Assembly (NCBI GenBank): GCA_021780035.1
Contig: JAJXZO010000148.1
Location: 1-34,654, forward strand
DNA length: 34,654 nucleotides
Source of the DNA: Pseudomonadota bacterium
GTDB taxonomy: Bacteria; Pseudomonadota; Alphaproteobacteria; Acetobacterales; Acetobacteraceae
Direction of reading: 5' to 3'
The notes under the pieces are model-generated. The model did no database searches and was not told where the DNA came from. It saw only the letters and a list, made by a program, of their open reading frames with translations. Position numbers and translations under genes: made by a program. Positions 23,175-32,346 of the stretch are shown here, piece after piece (the stretch's first letter is position 1; each line of letters opens with the position of its first letter).

Positions 23175-24068
23175 ATGAAGAAGGGCGAGCGCTTCAGGGG
23201 CATCACGCCCCCGGTCCTCACCACGTTCAGCGCCGACGAGAAGATCGATACCGAACGCTACCGGCGCGAGGTGCGCTACCTGATCGATGCGGGCATCGAC
23301 TGCATCAGTCCCGGCGGCAGCACAGGCGAAAGCGCCGCGCTGTCCGATGACGAACTGGTGCAGTTGATCGGGGTTATCCGCGAGGAGAACCGCAAGGGCA
23401 TCCCGGTCGTCGCCGGCGTGGCGCGCTGCTCGACGCAGGCGGCCATCGCCACAGCGCTCCGCGCCAAGGCAGCCGGTGCGGATGCCCTGATGGTGACGCC
23501 CACCTTCTACAACGTGCTCGTCCCGGACGACAACGGCAACGAGAAATTCTACCGCGCCATCTCCGACGCCGTCGGCCTGCCTATCATCGTCTACAACGTC
23601 ATCCCGCAGAACGAGATTTCCTCGGAACTGTTCTCGCGACTGCTCGAGATCGAAAATGTTGTCGGCGTGAAGCAGAGCGTTGGCGGCATCATGGCGATGT
23701 ACGACATGAAGGTGATGTGCGGCGAACGCGGCATGGTGTTCGCGGCGACCGACGAGATGATCTACTCCTGCTTCGCGGCGGGTGCCGATGGCGCGATCTC
23801 CGCGATCCTGTCGCTGTTTCCGCGGCTTTGCGTGAAGATGTGGCGGCTTGCCAATGCGGGACGGCATGACGAGGGCCTTAAGATCCAGAACCGCCTCTAT
23901 CCGCTGTGGAAGATCGTGCGCGGGCCGCAGTTCCCTGCGCGCATGAAGGCCGCGGCGAAACTGCTGGGGCGCGACTGCGGCTATTCGAAAAGCCCAATGA
24001 CGGAGGTGAGCGGCGAGACGATCGGGCGCATGGCGGCGATCCTGCGCACGGTTCGCGACGAAGACTGA
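23175..24068 (+). CDS. DapA-family class I lyase, copy 3
   Basis: A 297-residue TIM-barrel protein of the same family. GGSTGES (47-53), Tyr140 in IIVYNVIPQN, Lys166 in VVGVKQSVGG. It is closer to copy 1 than to copy 2 in the active-site segments (YNVIPxN, GVKQS / GIKQS), suggesting that copies 1 and 3 act on similar substrates in the two modules. The Arg motif of real DapA is absent. GGAAGGAAAACGATCG precedes the ATG. It ends the module 2 operon, followed by a hairpin. Alternative roles are N-acetylneuraminate-lyase-like or 5-keto-4-deoxyglucarate dehydratase-like; sequence alone does not decide. Confidence 0.92.
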   Translation: MKKGERFRGITPPVLTTFSADEKIDTERYRREVRYLIDAGIDCISPGGSTGESAALSDDELVQLIGVIREENRKGIPVVAGVARCSTQAAIATALRAKAAGADALMVTPTFYNVLVPDDNGNEKFYRAISDAVGLPIIVYNVIPQNEISSELFSRLLEIENVVGVKQSVGGIMAMYDMKVMCGERGMVFAATDEMIYSCFAAGADGAISAILSLFPRLCVKMWRLANAGRHDEGLKIQNRLYPLWKIVRGPQFPARMKAAAKLLGRDCGYSKSPMTEVSGETIGRMAAILRTVRDED

Positions 24069-24085
24069 CTCCGGTGATGTGTCGG

Positions 24086-24110
24086 GGCCCGTCGCGCGGT
24101 GCGGCGGGCC
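24086..24110 (+). terminator. Hairpin terminator-like structure after module 2
   Basis: GGCCCGTCGC and GCGGCGGGCC pair in nine of ten positions around a short GCGGT loop, 17 bases after the stop of DapA-like copy 3. Only a weak T-content follows (CGCTTCATC). It probably separates the module 2 operon from the ABC importer at 24276. The 207-base gap otherwise shows no gene or clear promoter. Confidence 0.4.
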
Positions 24111-24275
24111 GCTTCATCGGTTTCATCCCGAAGGATTGCACCGGCATTCGCCAGGAGTTCGGCGGGCATTTCTCCGTTGCTATACCAAACGATCCCGCGT
24201 TAGGGTCGCGGCGGAAGTGGTGGCTGAGCGGGCTCGCCAGCGGCTGCTCGAAGCATTGTTTTGGGAGGGGAAGAC

Positions 24276-25547
24276 ATGCCTTTGAACCGGCGCCAATTCG
24301 TGGCTGGCATCGGACTTGCCTCGACCGGCGCGCTCGTGCCCGCGGCAGGCCAGGCCGCCGAGCTCACGCTCAATTTTTTGTTTTCCCAGCCGCCGAGCAC
24401 ATGGGACGCGGTAATTGCGGCCTTCGAGAAGGCGAACCCCGGCATCAGGATTGCACGCCAGAACGTGCCGTTCGACGCGCTGAATGCGGCCGTGCAGTCG
24501 CGTATCGGTCAGAAGGACAGCAGTATCGACGTGTTCGGCTGCGACGAGCCGCGCGTGCCGACGTTCTCGCATCGCGGCTACCTGGTCGATTTGAGCGGGA
24601 TGCGCCCCGCCTTCGAAAAATCCGTGTCGAGCGCGGCGATAGAAGCCGTCAGTTTCAAAGGCAAAATCTGGTCGTTCCCGCTTTGGACGTCGACCCAGGT
24701 GCTGTTCTACAACAAGGACCTGCTCGCCAAGGCCGGCCTGCCCGAGCCGCCGCTTGACGTAAACAAACGGATGACCTGGGAGCAGGTGCTGGAGGCCGGG
24801 GCGAAGGCACAGAAGGCCGGCGCGAAGTGGGGGCTCGGCTTCGACCAGGTGGACCGCTACTACCAGTTGCAGGCGCTCTACGAATCGAGGGGCGCCGGTC
24901 CCGGCCTGACCGGCCCCGACCTGCTGACGCCGGCTATCACGACACCGAAATGGATCGAGACGACCGAATGGTACGGCAGGCTGTTCTCGAGCGGGCTGGC
25001 GCCGCGCGGCATCCCGCCGGAACAGATGCCGCCGCTCTTCGCCGCCGGGCAGGTGGCGTATTTCTACGGCGGGCCGTGGCAGATGGGGTTGTTCTTCAAG
25101 ACCGCGGGCCTGAACTTCGGCATGGCGGCGGCGCCGTATTTCGCTGACGGCAAACCCTGCACACCGACCGACAGCTGGTCGATGGCGGTCAACCCCTACA
25201 GCAACAACCGCGAGGCGGCGCTCAAGTTCGCCTCGTTCATGACGCTGGACGACGTCGGCGCACTGGCATCGACGCAGAAGATGCCGCTGCCGCCGGCGAA
25301 CAAGACGGCGTTCGTGGAATACCTGAAGCGGATCGAGGCGGAAGGGGGCGCGGTTACGAAGGGTTATGGCACGCTCGTGCGGTACGAGCTTGCCAACACG
25401 GCGGTGCATCGCCCGCGCACCATCGGCTGGGTCGATTTCGAGCAGATAATGAACAAGTCATTCAGTGACGTGCGGAATGGCGCCGACGCCACGAACACGT
25501 TGAAGGCGGCCGACAAGCAGTTGCGGATCGTCTTCAGCCGGCTGTGA
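24276..25547 (+). CDS. ABC sugar-type extracellular substrate-binding protein (family 1, UgpB/MalE-like)
   Basis: A periplasmic binding protein of 423 residues. N-terminus MPLNRRQFVAGIGLASTGAL has a twin-Arg Tat signal, cleaved near GQAAEL. The mature part has the layout of solute-binding family 1: DAVIAAFEKANPGIRI, DVFGCDEPRVPTFSHRGYLV with DLSGM, PLWTSTQVLFYNKDLL, and PTDSWSMAVNPYSNNREAAL, a common C-terminal stretch. The start at 24276 (MPLNRR) has GGGAGGGGAAG upstream. Its stop overlaps the first permease start (GTGA). It probably binds a saccharide, polyol or, given the downstream nucleoside hydrolase, a nucleoside; this last is inference. Confidence 0.93.
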   Translation: MPLNRRQFVAGIGLASTGALVPAAGQAAELTLNFLFSQPPSTWDAVIAAFEKANPGIRIARQNVPFDALNAAVQSRIGQKDSSIDVFGCDEPRVPTFSHRGYLVDLSGMRPAFEKSVSSAAIEAVSFKGKIWSFPLWTSTQVLFYNKDLLAKAGLPEPPLDVNKRMTWEQVLEAGAKAQKAGAKWGLGFDQVDRYYQLQALYESRGAGPGLTGPDLLTPAITTPKWIETTEWYGRLFSSGLAPRGIPPEQMPPLFAAGQVAYFYGGPWQMGLFFKTAGLNFGMAAAPYFADGKPCTPTDSWSMAVNPYSNNREAALKFASFMTLDDVGALASTQKMPLPPANKTAFVEYLKRIEAEGGAVTKGYGTLVRYELANTAVHRPRTIGWVDFEQIMNKSFSDVRNGADATNTLKAADKQLRIVFSRL

Positions 25548-26449
25548 GAACCGCCGTGGCGGATGGTGGTCGACGCCGCCCGCCACGCCTGGGCCGGCGG
25601 CAGGGCGAATGGCTGGCCGCGGCGGGCTTTCTCGCGCCGGCGCTGCTGGCGGTGGTGGTGCTGCGGCTGTGGCCCACGCTGCAGGCCGCGCTGGTGGCGT
25701 TCGGGGTCGGGTTGAGCAAGGGGCCGTCGCTGGCGAACTTCCGTTTCCTGTTCGCCGATCCCGAATTCACCGGTTCGCTGCTGACGACGGCGCTTTATTC
25801 CCTGCTGGTCAACCCGATCCAGATCGCGCTGGCGCTGGCGCTCGCGGTGCTGCTCAACCGGGCGCTTCCCGGCGTAGGGCTGTGGCGGACGCTGGTGCTG
25901 CTGCCCGTGGCGGTGCCGCAGGTGGTGTCGGCGGTGATCTGGGGCGTGGCGATGCGTCCGGACGGGCCGCTCAACGCGCTGTTCCAGGCTTGCGGCTTCG
26001 CGCAGCAGCCGTTCCTGACCTCGCCGCGACAGGCGCTCGGATCGATCATCATCATCGTGAGCTGGATCGGCGTTGGCTACTGGATGACCTTCCTGATCGC
26101 GGGCATGAAGGACATCCCGACGCAATACTACGAGGCGGCGGCCATCGACGGCGCCAACGCGTGGCAGCGCTTCTGGAAGATCACGCTGCCGCTGCTGCGC
26201 CGGCCGCTCACCTTCGTGCTGGTGGCGGACACCGTCTCCAATTTCCTGGTGTTCGCGCCGGTGCAGGTGCTGACCAAGGGCGGCCCGCAAGGATCGACGA
26301 ACCTGGTGATGAACGAGATCTTCACGCGCGCCTTCGACCAGGGCGACACCGCGGGCGCGGCCGCGGCGACGACGATCCTGGTGCTGGTGGTCGTGGCGGT
26401 GGTGACGATCCAGTTCCGCCTGATGCTGCGGAAGGACGACTTCAGTTGA
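25544..26449 (+). CDS. ABC sugar-type permease 1 (UgpA/MalF-like)
   Basis: An inner-membrane permease of 301 residues, six hydrophobic helices. The EAA loop that docks with the ATPase is EAAAIDGANAWQRFWKITLP (about residues 197-216), followed by LLRRPL. GTG start at 25544 overlaps the binding-protein stop. N-terminus is Arg/Gly-rich before the first helix (WLAAAGFLAPALLAVVVLRL). The stop overlaps the TTG start of the second permease. Member of the MalFG-type family for carbohydrates and related substrates. Confidence 0.94.
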   Translation: MRTAVADGGRRRPPRLGRRQGEWLAAAGFLAPALLAVVVLRLWPTLQAALVAFGVGLSKGPSLANFRFLFADPEFTGSLLTTALYSLLVNPIQIALALALAVLLNRALPGVGLWRTLVLLPVAVPQVVSAVIWGVAMRPDGPLNALFQACGFAQQPFLTSPRQALGSIIIIVSWIGVGYWMTFLIAGMKDIPTQYYEAAAIDGANAWQRFWKITLPLLRRPLTFVLVADTVSNFLVFAPVQVLTKGGPQGSTNLVMNEIFTRAFDQGDTAGAAAATTILVLVVVAVVTIQFRLMLRKDDFS

Positions 26450-27309
26450 GCGCCGCCGCTGTGCCGCGACGGCCGAGCCGCGGCCGCGCAGGGGCCGCGC
26501 TTCTCCTCGTCCTGGCCATGCTGGCGGCGCTTTATTCGATGATGCCGCTGATCTGGGCGGTGGCCAGCGGGCTGCGGCCGGGAGCGGAGATTTTCCGCTA
26601 TCTGTCGCCGCTGACCATCTGGAGCCTGCTGCCGCGGCACCCGACACTGGCCAACCTGCACGTGCTGTGGAGCGGGCCGTTCGCCCGCGCCATGGCGAAC
26701 TCGATCTTCGTTGCCGGGACGACCGTGGTGGTGGGACTGCTGCTGTGCTCGACCGCGGCCTTCGCGCTGGCGGTACTGCGCTTTCCGGGCAAGAACGCGG
26801 TGTTCGCGATCATGGTGGTGAGCTTCCTCATCCCCTTCGATTCCATCGCGGTGCCGCTGTCTTCGCTGTTCCGAGGCTTCCACCTCGACAACACCTACAC
26901 GGGGCTGGTGCTGCCAGGGCTCGGCAACGGGCTGGCGGTGTTCCTGTTGCGGCAATTCTTCCTCGGTATTCCGGGCGTGCTCAGCGAGGCGGCAATGGTG
27001 GACGGGCTGGGGTGGTGGGGGATCTATACCCGCATCTACCTGCCGCTTTCGCGCCCGGCGCTGATCGGCGCGGGACTGATTTTGTTCGTCTTCCAGTGGC
27101 AGGCGTACCTCTGGCCGCTGCTGATCGCGCCGGCGCCGAATGTGCACGTGGTGGCGATTGCCATCGCCAACTTCGCCGGCGAGTTCCAGGTGGATTACGG
27201 CGAGATGTTCGCGGCCACGAGCTTCGCGGCGCTGGTGCCGATGCTGATCATGCTGTTCTTCCAGCGCTACTTCGCCGCCTCCCTGGCCACGTCAGGCAGC
27301 AAGGAGTGA
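26446..27309 (+). CDS. ABC sugar-type permease 2 (UgpE/MalG-like)
   Basis: Second inner-membrane permease, 287 residues from TTG 26446, overlapping the previous stop (TTGA). A GTG at 26461 is an alternative. Six hydrophobic helices. The docking loop is EAAMVDGLGWWGIYTRIYLP, followed by LSRPAL, and the MalG-type FLIPFDSIAVPL segment lies before it. It is the last transport gene; the nucleoside hydrolase follows after 7 bases. No ATP-binding gene of the MalK/UgpC type is present within the cluster, so the importer must borrow an ATPase encoded elsewhere. Confidence 0.92.
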   Translation: MSAAAVPRRPSRGRAGAALLLVLAMLAALYSMMPLIWAVASGLRPGAEIFRYLSPLTIWSLLPRHPTLANLHVLWSGPFARAMANSIFVAGTTVVVGLLLCSTAAFALAVLRFPGKNAVFAIMVVSFLIPFDSIAVPLSSLFRGFHLDNTYTGLVLPGLGNGLAVFLLRQFFLGIPGVLSEAAMVDGLGWWGIYTRIYLPLSRPALIGAGLILFVFQWQAYLWPLLIAPAPNVHVVAIAIANFAGEFQVDYGEMFAATSFAALVPMLIMLFFQRYFAASLATSGSKE

Positions 27310-27316
27310 CAAGACC

Positions 27317-28300
27317 GTGCGTATGATCCTCGATTGCGACCCCGGCAACGGCGTTCCCGGTTCCGACGTGGACGACGGGCTGGCTCTGGGCCTGATTCTG
27401 CGCAGCCCGGAGTTCGAGATGGAAGCGGTGACGGTTGTCGGCGGCAACACGGCGGTGGATGTCGGCACACCGGCCGGGCTTGCGGTGCTGGAGGCGGCCG
27501 GGTCCAGTGTGCCGCTGTACCGGGGCGCGTCGCGGCCGCTGGCCGAGGATCCCGCTCCGTGGCGGGCGAGCCTTGACGGCAGGCGCACCGTGGAGCCGGC
27601 CGTTTCCGTGTATCGCGGCACGTCCTATCCGGCGCCCACCCGGCGTCCCGCGCCCGGCTCGGCGGCGGAGGCGATCGTGAACAGCGTGAATGCGCATCCC
27701 GGCGAGGTGACGATCGCCGCCGTCGGCCCGCTGACGAACGTGGCGCAGGCGATCCTCATCGACCCCGACCTGCCGCGGAAAGTGCGGCAGATCGCCATCA
27801 TGGGCGGCGCCTTCAACGTGTGGCACCGGCCGCAGGAGTTGAACGTCTGCTACGACCCGGAGGCGGCGCACATCGTCGTGACCTGCGGCGCGCCGGTGGT
27901 GATGGTGCCGCTGGACACGACGCTGCGCACCGGGATGGCGCGGGACGATGTCGAGAGGCTTATCGCCTCGGCCGATCCCCTCGCGCACTACCTCGGCGTG
28001 ACCAGCGATCCGTGGCTGCGCTGGGTGGGGGCCGTGCGCAACCGCGCCAGCTTTCCGCTGCACGATCCGCTCGCCGTGGCGGTGCTGCTGGAACGCGGCT
28101 TCGTTACGGTGGAACGGGCGCATGTCGATATCGAGCTGGTCGGCCGGTTGACCCGTGGCCGGCCTGTTTCGTGGCGGCCCGGCGATCCGTTCTCCTCCTG
28201 CGGCCTGCGTCTGCCCGAAGTGCCGCAGATCGAGATCGTTACCGACGTGGACAACGACGCATTCAAGGCGTTCCTGATGGATCGTCTGCTGGGAGAATGA
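27317..28300 (+). CDS. Nucleoside hydrolase of the inosine/uridine-preferring family
   Basis: A 327-residue hydrolase that would cleave the N-glycosidic bond of a nucleoside to base and ribose. The family's calcium-binding Asp motif is at the N-terminus as ILDCDPGNGVPGSDVDDGLA, an expanded form of D-x-D-P-G-x-D-D. Other landmarks are AAVGPLTNVAQA, IMGGAF, ELNVCYDPEAA, and FPLHDPLAVA (the His-Asp motif near the C-terminus). GTG start at 27317 with AAGGAG upstream; an ATG two codons later is an alternative. It follows the permease by 7 bases and faces cyoE convergently. I infer that it acts on the importer's substrate in the cytoplasm; no secretion signal is present. Confidence 0.92.
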   Translation: MRMILDCDPGNGVPGSDVDDGLALGLILRSPEFEMEAVTVVGGNTAVDVGTPAGLAVLEAAGSSVPLYRGASRPLAEDPAPWRASLDGRRTVEPAVSVYRGTSYPAPTRRPAPGSAAEAIVNSVNAHPGEVTIAAVGPLTNVAQAILIDPDLPRKVRQIAIMGGAFNVWHRPQELNVCYDPEAAHIVVTCGAPVVMVPLDTTLRTGMARDDVERLIASADPLAHYLGVTSDPWLRWVGAVRNRASFPLHDPLAVAVLLERGFVTVERAHVDIELVGRLTRGRPVSWRPGDPFSSCGLRLPEVPQIEIVTDVDNDAFKAFLMDRLLGE

Positions 28301-28384
28301 AGCGGCGGGTGCGGCGAGGGTCGTTCGATTCCGCCGGCCAAGCCGCCCGGCAGGAAGATCGGGACCGCAAACGGGAAGGGCGTT

Positions 28385-29365
28385 CTAGAGTCGGTAGTTG
28401 CAGCCCATCATCACGTTCAGCGCCAGGACGATGAGGATGGAGAAGAGGAACATTCTGCGCGCCCAGGCGCGATCGTCGCCGCTCCGCGGGCCGGCCAGGC
28501 CGAGAGAGAACCAGTAGGCGCCCGCCGCCAGGACAACCGCCAGATAGGCGTAGCCGGTGTAGCCGGCCAGCGTCAGCGCCGCCGACGACGGCACGAAGGC
28601 GGCGATGTAGGCCAGGATATGTCGCCTGGTCGCGGCCACGCCGTGGCGCACCGGGAACACCGGAATGCCGGCGGCGGCGTAGTCGTCGCGATACAGGATG
28701 CCGATGGCGTAGGAGTGCGGCATCTGCCACAGGCTGAAGATCAGCAGCAGCAGCGCCGCGCCGGCGTCGAGCTGTCCGCGCACCGCGCAATAGCCGATCA
28801 CCGGCGGCATCGCCCCCGACAGGCTGCCGACGAGGGTGCTGAGCGGCGAGCGGCGTTTCAGGTAAAGACTGTAGGCGCCGATGTAGACAGCGAAGCCCGC
28901 CGCCGCGAGGACGGCCGCCAGCCCGCTTACCGCTTCGGCCAGAACGGCGATCCCGGCCAGCCCGAGCATGATGGCGAAAACCAGCGCCGCGGCGGGCGAG
29001 ACCAGCCCGCGCACCAGCACCCGGCCGCGGGTGCGCTTCATCGTGGCGTCGATGTCGCGGTCGACGACGTTGTTGAAGGCGCAGGCCGACGCGATGACCA
29101 GCGCCACCCCGGCCAGCACCGCCAGCAGCAGCGGCAGAGAAAAGTGACCGCGGGCCGCCAGGAGAAAACCGCCGGCTACAGAAACGAGATTGCCGAAGAC
29201 GATTCCGGGCTTGGTCAGTTGCAGGTAATGGCCGAGGGTGGTCCTGACCCGGTCAAGCTGCCCCGCCGCCGGCCGCCGGAGCGGCGACGAGGCTTCGATG
29301 CCGGGGCAGGGATCGAGGCGGAGTTCCGCACGCATCGCGAACTGTTCCTGGATGACTTTTGCCAT
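28385..29365 (-). CDS. cyoE: Protoheme IX farnesyltransferase (heme O synthase)
   Basis: An inner-membrane prenyltransferase of 326 residues that adds a farnesyl group to heme B to make heme O for the bo3 oxidase. About eight to nine hydrophobic helices. The first Asp motif is NNVVDRDIDATMKRTRGR (98-115; N-x3-D-x3-D form). The second is YRDDYAAAGIPVFPV. The pattern KPGIVFGNLVSVAGG before helix 1 is typical. The first 40 residues are soluble and variable. A Met at codon 11 is an alternative start. It is the last gene of the cyo operon, 33 bases after cyoD. The converging nucleoside hydrolase ends 84 bases away. Confidence 0.95.
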   Translation of the reverse strand: MAKVIQEQFAMRAELRLDPCPGIEASSPLRRPAAGQLDRVRTTLGHYLQLTKPGIVFGNLVSVAGGFLLAARGHFSLPLLLAVLAGVALVIASACAFNNVVDRDIDATMKRTRGRVLVRGLVSPAAALVFAIMLGLAGIAVLAEAVSGLAAVLAAAGFAVYIGAYSLYLKRRSPLSTLVGSLSGAMPPVIGYCAVRGQLDAGAALLLLIFSLWQMPHSYAIGILYRDDYAAAGIPVFPVRHGVAATRRHILAYIAAFVPSSAALTLAGYTGYAYLAVVLAAGAYWFSLGLAGPRSGDDRAWARRMFLFSILIVLALNVMMGCNYRL

Positions 29366-29398
29366 GAACCGACCTGGATTCCTCTTTCGCGACCCGTC

Positions 29399-29737
29399 CT
29401 AGCCGTGCGGCATGACCGACGGCGAGGCCATCAGGGTGGTGATCATGTTGTGCATGATCCAGAGCGACCCGCCGACGATCAGGGCCAGGATCAGCACGGT
29501 GAAGACGAGGGAAAGCAGGTTCCAGCGGTTGTCGCGGCGCAGGCTCATGTGCAGGAAGTAGGTGAGATGGACCAGGATCTGCACGACCGCCAGGGCCAGA
29601 ATGACCGCGATGATGGCGGTCCGCGGCATGGCCGGGTGCATGACCACGAAGAAGGCGGCGACGGTCAGGACGACTGCCAGCGCGAAGCCGGTGAGGTAGG
29701 ACTTCAGCGTGCCGTGATCGGCGTGACCGGTTTCCAT
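29399..29737 (-). CDS. cyoD: Cytochrome bo3 ubiquinol oxidase subunit IV
   Basis: The small accessory subunit of the bo3 oxidase, 112 residues with three hydrophobic helices. It starts [20 protein letters not shown] and contains ILVHLTYFLHMSLRRDNRWN, a typical CyoD stretch, then a last helix LVFTVLILALIVGGSLWIMH. The ATG at 29737 overlaps the stop of cyoC (ATGA). A much longer frame through the region begins inside cyoC in another frame and is not the real start. Confidence 0.95.
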   Translation of the reverse strand: METGHADHGTLKSYLTGFALAVVLTVAAFFVVMHPAMPRTAIIAVILALAVVQILVHLTYFLHMSLRRDNRWNLLSLVFTVLILALIVGGSLWIMHNMITTLMASPSVMPHG

Positions 29738-30369
29738 CAGACGGTTCCCATCAGATACACGATCGTGAAGACGCAGATCCAGACGATGTCGAGGAAGTGC
29801 CAGAACACGCCGAGGTTGCTCAGCCGGCGCCGAGCCGAGCCGCCGAGGCCGCCCCGGGCGACCTGGACCATCATCACCGCCATCCAGACGAGGCCCAGGG
29901 TGACATGCAGCCCGTGGGTGCCGACCAGGGTGAAGAAGCCGGAGAGGAAGGCGCTGCGGGCGGGACCGAAGCCCACCGTCACCAGATGGTGGAACTCGGT
30001 GACTTCCATAGTGATGAAGACGAAGCCGAACAGGAATGTCACCGCCAGCCACGACAGCACCTGGCGGGAGGCGTTCCGATACAGTGCCAGCGAGGCGAAC
30101 CCGTAGGTCACGCTGCTGATCAGCAGGCAGAAGGTTTCGGTGATGACGTAGGGAAGATCGAAGATGTCTCTGCCGGTCGGGCCGTCGGCCACGTTGTGGC
30201 GCAGTACCGCGAACGTCGCGAACAGACACGCGAACAGGACGCAGTCCGTCATGATGTAGATCCAGAACCCGAACAGCGCATCGCCGTCGGCCGCCGAACC
30301 GTCATGATGCCCGTGCGCGACGGGCCTTGGCGCGATCAGCGAGTATTGGCCGGGAAGATCGACGGACAT
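29737..30369 (-). CDS. cyoC: Cytochrome bo3 ubiquinol oxidase subunit III
   Basis: Membrane subunit of the oxidase, 210 residues with five helices. Landmarks: [20 protein letters not shown] near the N-terminus, [32 protein letters not shown], and [20 protein letters not shown]. No cofactor is bound by this subunit. It begins 24 bases after cyoB and ends in the ATGA overlap with cyoD. Confidence 0.96.
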   Translation of the reverse strand: MSVDLPGQYSLIAPRPVAHGHHDGSAADGDALFGFWIYIMTDCVLFACLFATFAVLRHNVADGPTGRDIFDLPYVITETFCLLISSVTYGFASLALYRNASRQVLSWLAVTFLFGFVFITMEVTEFHHLVTVGFGPARSAFLSGFFTLVGTHGLHVTLGLVWMAVMMVQVARGGLGGSARRRLSNLGVFWHFLDIVWICVFTIVYLMGTV

Positions 30370-30393
30370 GGATCGGTATCGCCCTGCTTGATG

Positions 30394-32346
30394 TTACGAA
30401 TGGCCTTGTTCGATCTGCGCGACCACCGCGGCCGGCACGTAATAGTCGGTGTTGCCGTCGGCGGCGCGGAGCAGCAGCGTCACGAAAATCCCCAGCCCGG
30501 CGGCGACGGCCATCCACCAGATGTGCCAGATGAGGGCGAAGCCGAGCACCAGGCTGAATCCTCCGACGAACAGCCCGGCCGCGGTGTTGCGCGGCATGTG
30601 GATGTCGTGGAACGCGGCGCCTCTGGTCGAGCCACCCTGCTCCTTGGCCGTGGCGAAGGCGTCGCGGCCGGTGACCACCGGGATTTCGGCGAAGTTGTAG
30701 AAGGGCGGCGGCGAGGTTGTCGCCCATTCCAGGCTGCGGCCGTTCCAGGGGTCGCCGGTGAGGTCGCGGTTCTTCTCGCGGTCCCTGATGCTGACGACGA
30801 TCTGCAGGAGCTGGAAGAAGATGCCGAGCGCGATGATGGCGGTGCCCACGGCGGCCAGCACCAGCCACGGACGCCAGTCCGGGTTGTCGTAGTGATTGAG
30901 GCGGCGGGTCATGCCCATGAAGCCGAGGACGTAGAGCGGCATGAAGGCCACGTAGAAGCCGACCAGCCAGCACCAGAACGCGGCCTTGCCGATCCGTTCG
31001 TCGAGAGTGAAGCCCGTAGCCTTGGGAAACCAGTAGGCGAGCCCGGCGAAAGAACCGAATAGCACCCCGCCGATGATCACGTTGTGGAAATGGGCGATCA
31101 GGAACAGGCTATTGTGCAGCAGAAAGTCGGCGCCGGGCACCGACATCAGCACGCCGCTCATGCCGCCGATGGTGAAGGTGACGAGGAAGCCGATCGTCCA
31201 CATCATCGGGGTGGTGAAGCGCACCCGGCCGCGGTACATGGTGAACAGCCAGTTGAAGATCTTCACCCCCGTCGGCACGGCGATGACCATGGTGGCGATG
31301 CCGAAGGCGGTGTTGACGTCGGCGCCGGCGCCCATGGTGAAGAAGTGGTGCAGCCAGACCATGTACGACAGCACCGTGATCGCCATCGTCGCCCACACCA
31401 TCGAGGTGTAGCCGAACAGCCGCTTGCCCGAGAAGGTGGCGGTGACCTCGGAGAAAACGCCGAAGGCCGGCAGGATCAGGATGTACACCTCGGGATGGCC
31501 CCACGCCCAGAACAGGTTGACGTAGAGCATCGGCTCGCCGCCGGCGGTATTGGTGAAGAAGTGAGTGCCGACGTAGCGGTCGAGGGCGAGCATGGCCAGC
31601 GTCGCCGTGAGGATCGGAAACGCGCCGAGGATCAGGATGTTGGTGCACAATGCGGTCCAGCAGAAGATCGGCATGTGCATCATTTTCATGCTGGGCGCGC
31701 GCTTCTTGATGATGGTGACGAAGAAGTTGATGCCGGTAAGCAGCGATCCCACCCCGGCGATCTGCAGCGCCCAGATGTAGTAGTCGACGCCGACGTCGGG
31801 GCTGTAGGTCAGTTCCGACAGGGGCGGATAGGCAGTCCACCCGGTCATGGCGAACACGCCGAGGAACAGCGACAGGTTGACCAGTGCCGCCCCGGAGATG
31901 GTCAGCCACAGGCTGACCGAGTTCATGAACGGGAAGGCGACGTCGCGGGCGCCGATCTGCAGCGGCACGACGATATTCATCAGGCCGATGACGAACGGCA
32001 TGGCGACGAAAAAGATCATGATGACGCCGTGCGCGCTGAACACCTGGTCGTAGTGGTGCGGCGGCAGGTAGCCCTGGTTGGAACCGTAGGACAGGGCAAG
32101 CTGGGTCCGCATCATCACCGCGTCGACGAAGCCGCGCAGCAGCATGATCAGGGCGACGAGGATGTACATGATGCCGATCTTCTTGTGATCGACCGACGTC
32201 AGGTACTCGGTCCACAGCCATTTCCACTTGCCGGCGTAGGTGACGCCGCCGACGATCGCCGCCCCGGACAGGGCCATGAAGGCGACCGCCCCCATGATGA
32301 TGGGCTGGTCGAAAGGAATGGCGGAAAGGCTGAGCTTACCGAGCAT
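30394..32346 (-). CDS. cyoB: Cytochrome bo3 ubiquinol oxidase subunit I
   Basis: The catalytic subunit of the proton-pumping quinol oxidase, 650 residues, about 15 helices. Every key residue falls at the E. coli CyoB position: heme b ligands His106 and His421, heme o3 ligand His419, CuB ligands His284, His333 and His334, and the Tyr288 cross-linked to His284 ([16 protein letters not shown]). Asp135 and Lys362 of the proton channels and Glu286 are present. The quinone-site residues Arg71, Asp75, His98 and Gln101 are also there. The start overlaps the end of cyoA by 11 bases. It should be a functional high-capacity terminal oxidase. Confidence 0.98.
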   Translation of the reverse strand: MLGKLSLSAIPFDQPIIMGAVAFMALSGAAIVGGVTYAGKWKWLWTEYLTSVDHKKIGIMYILVALIMLLRGFVDAVMMRTQLALSYGSNQGYLPPHHYDQVFSAHGVIMIFFVAMPFVIGLMNIVVPLQIGARDVAFPFMNSVSLWLTISGAALVNLSLFLGVFAMTGWTAYPPLSELTYSPDVGVDYYIWALQIAGVGSLLTGINFFVTIIKKRAPSMKMMHMPIFCWTALCTNILILGAFPILTATLAMLALDRYVGTHFFTNTAGGEPMLYVNLFWAWGHPEVYILILPAFGVFSEVTATFSGKRLFGYTSMVWATMAITVLSYMVWLHHFFTMGAGADVNTAFGIATMVIAVPTGVKIFNWLFTMYRGRVRFTTPMMWTIGFLVTFTIGGMSGVLMSVPGADFLLHNSLFLIAHFHNVIIGGVLFGSFAGLAYWFPKATGFTLDERIGKAAFWCWLVGFYVAFMPLYVLGFMGMTRRLNHYDNPDWRPWLVLAAVGTAIIALGIFFQLLQIVVSIRDREKNRDLTGDPWNGRSLEWATTSPPPFYNFAEIPVVTGRDAFATAKEQGGSTRGAAFHDIHMPRNTAAGLFVGGFSLVLGFALIWHIWWMAVAAGLGIFVTLLLRAADGNTDYYVPAAVVAQIEQGHS

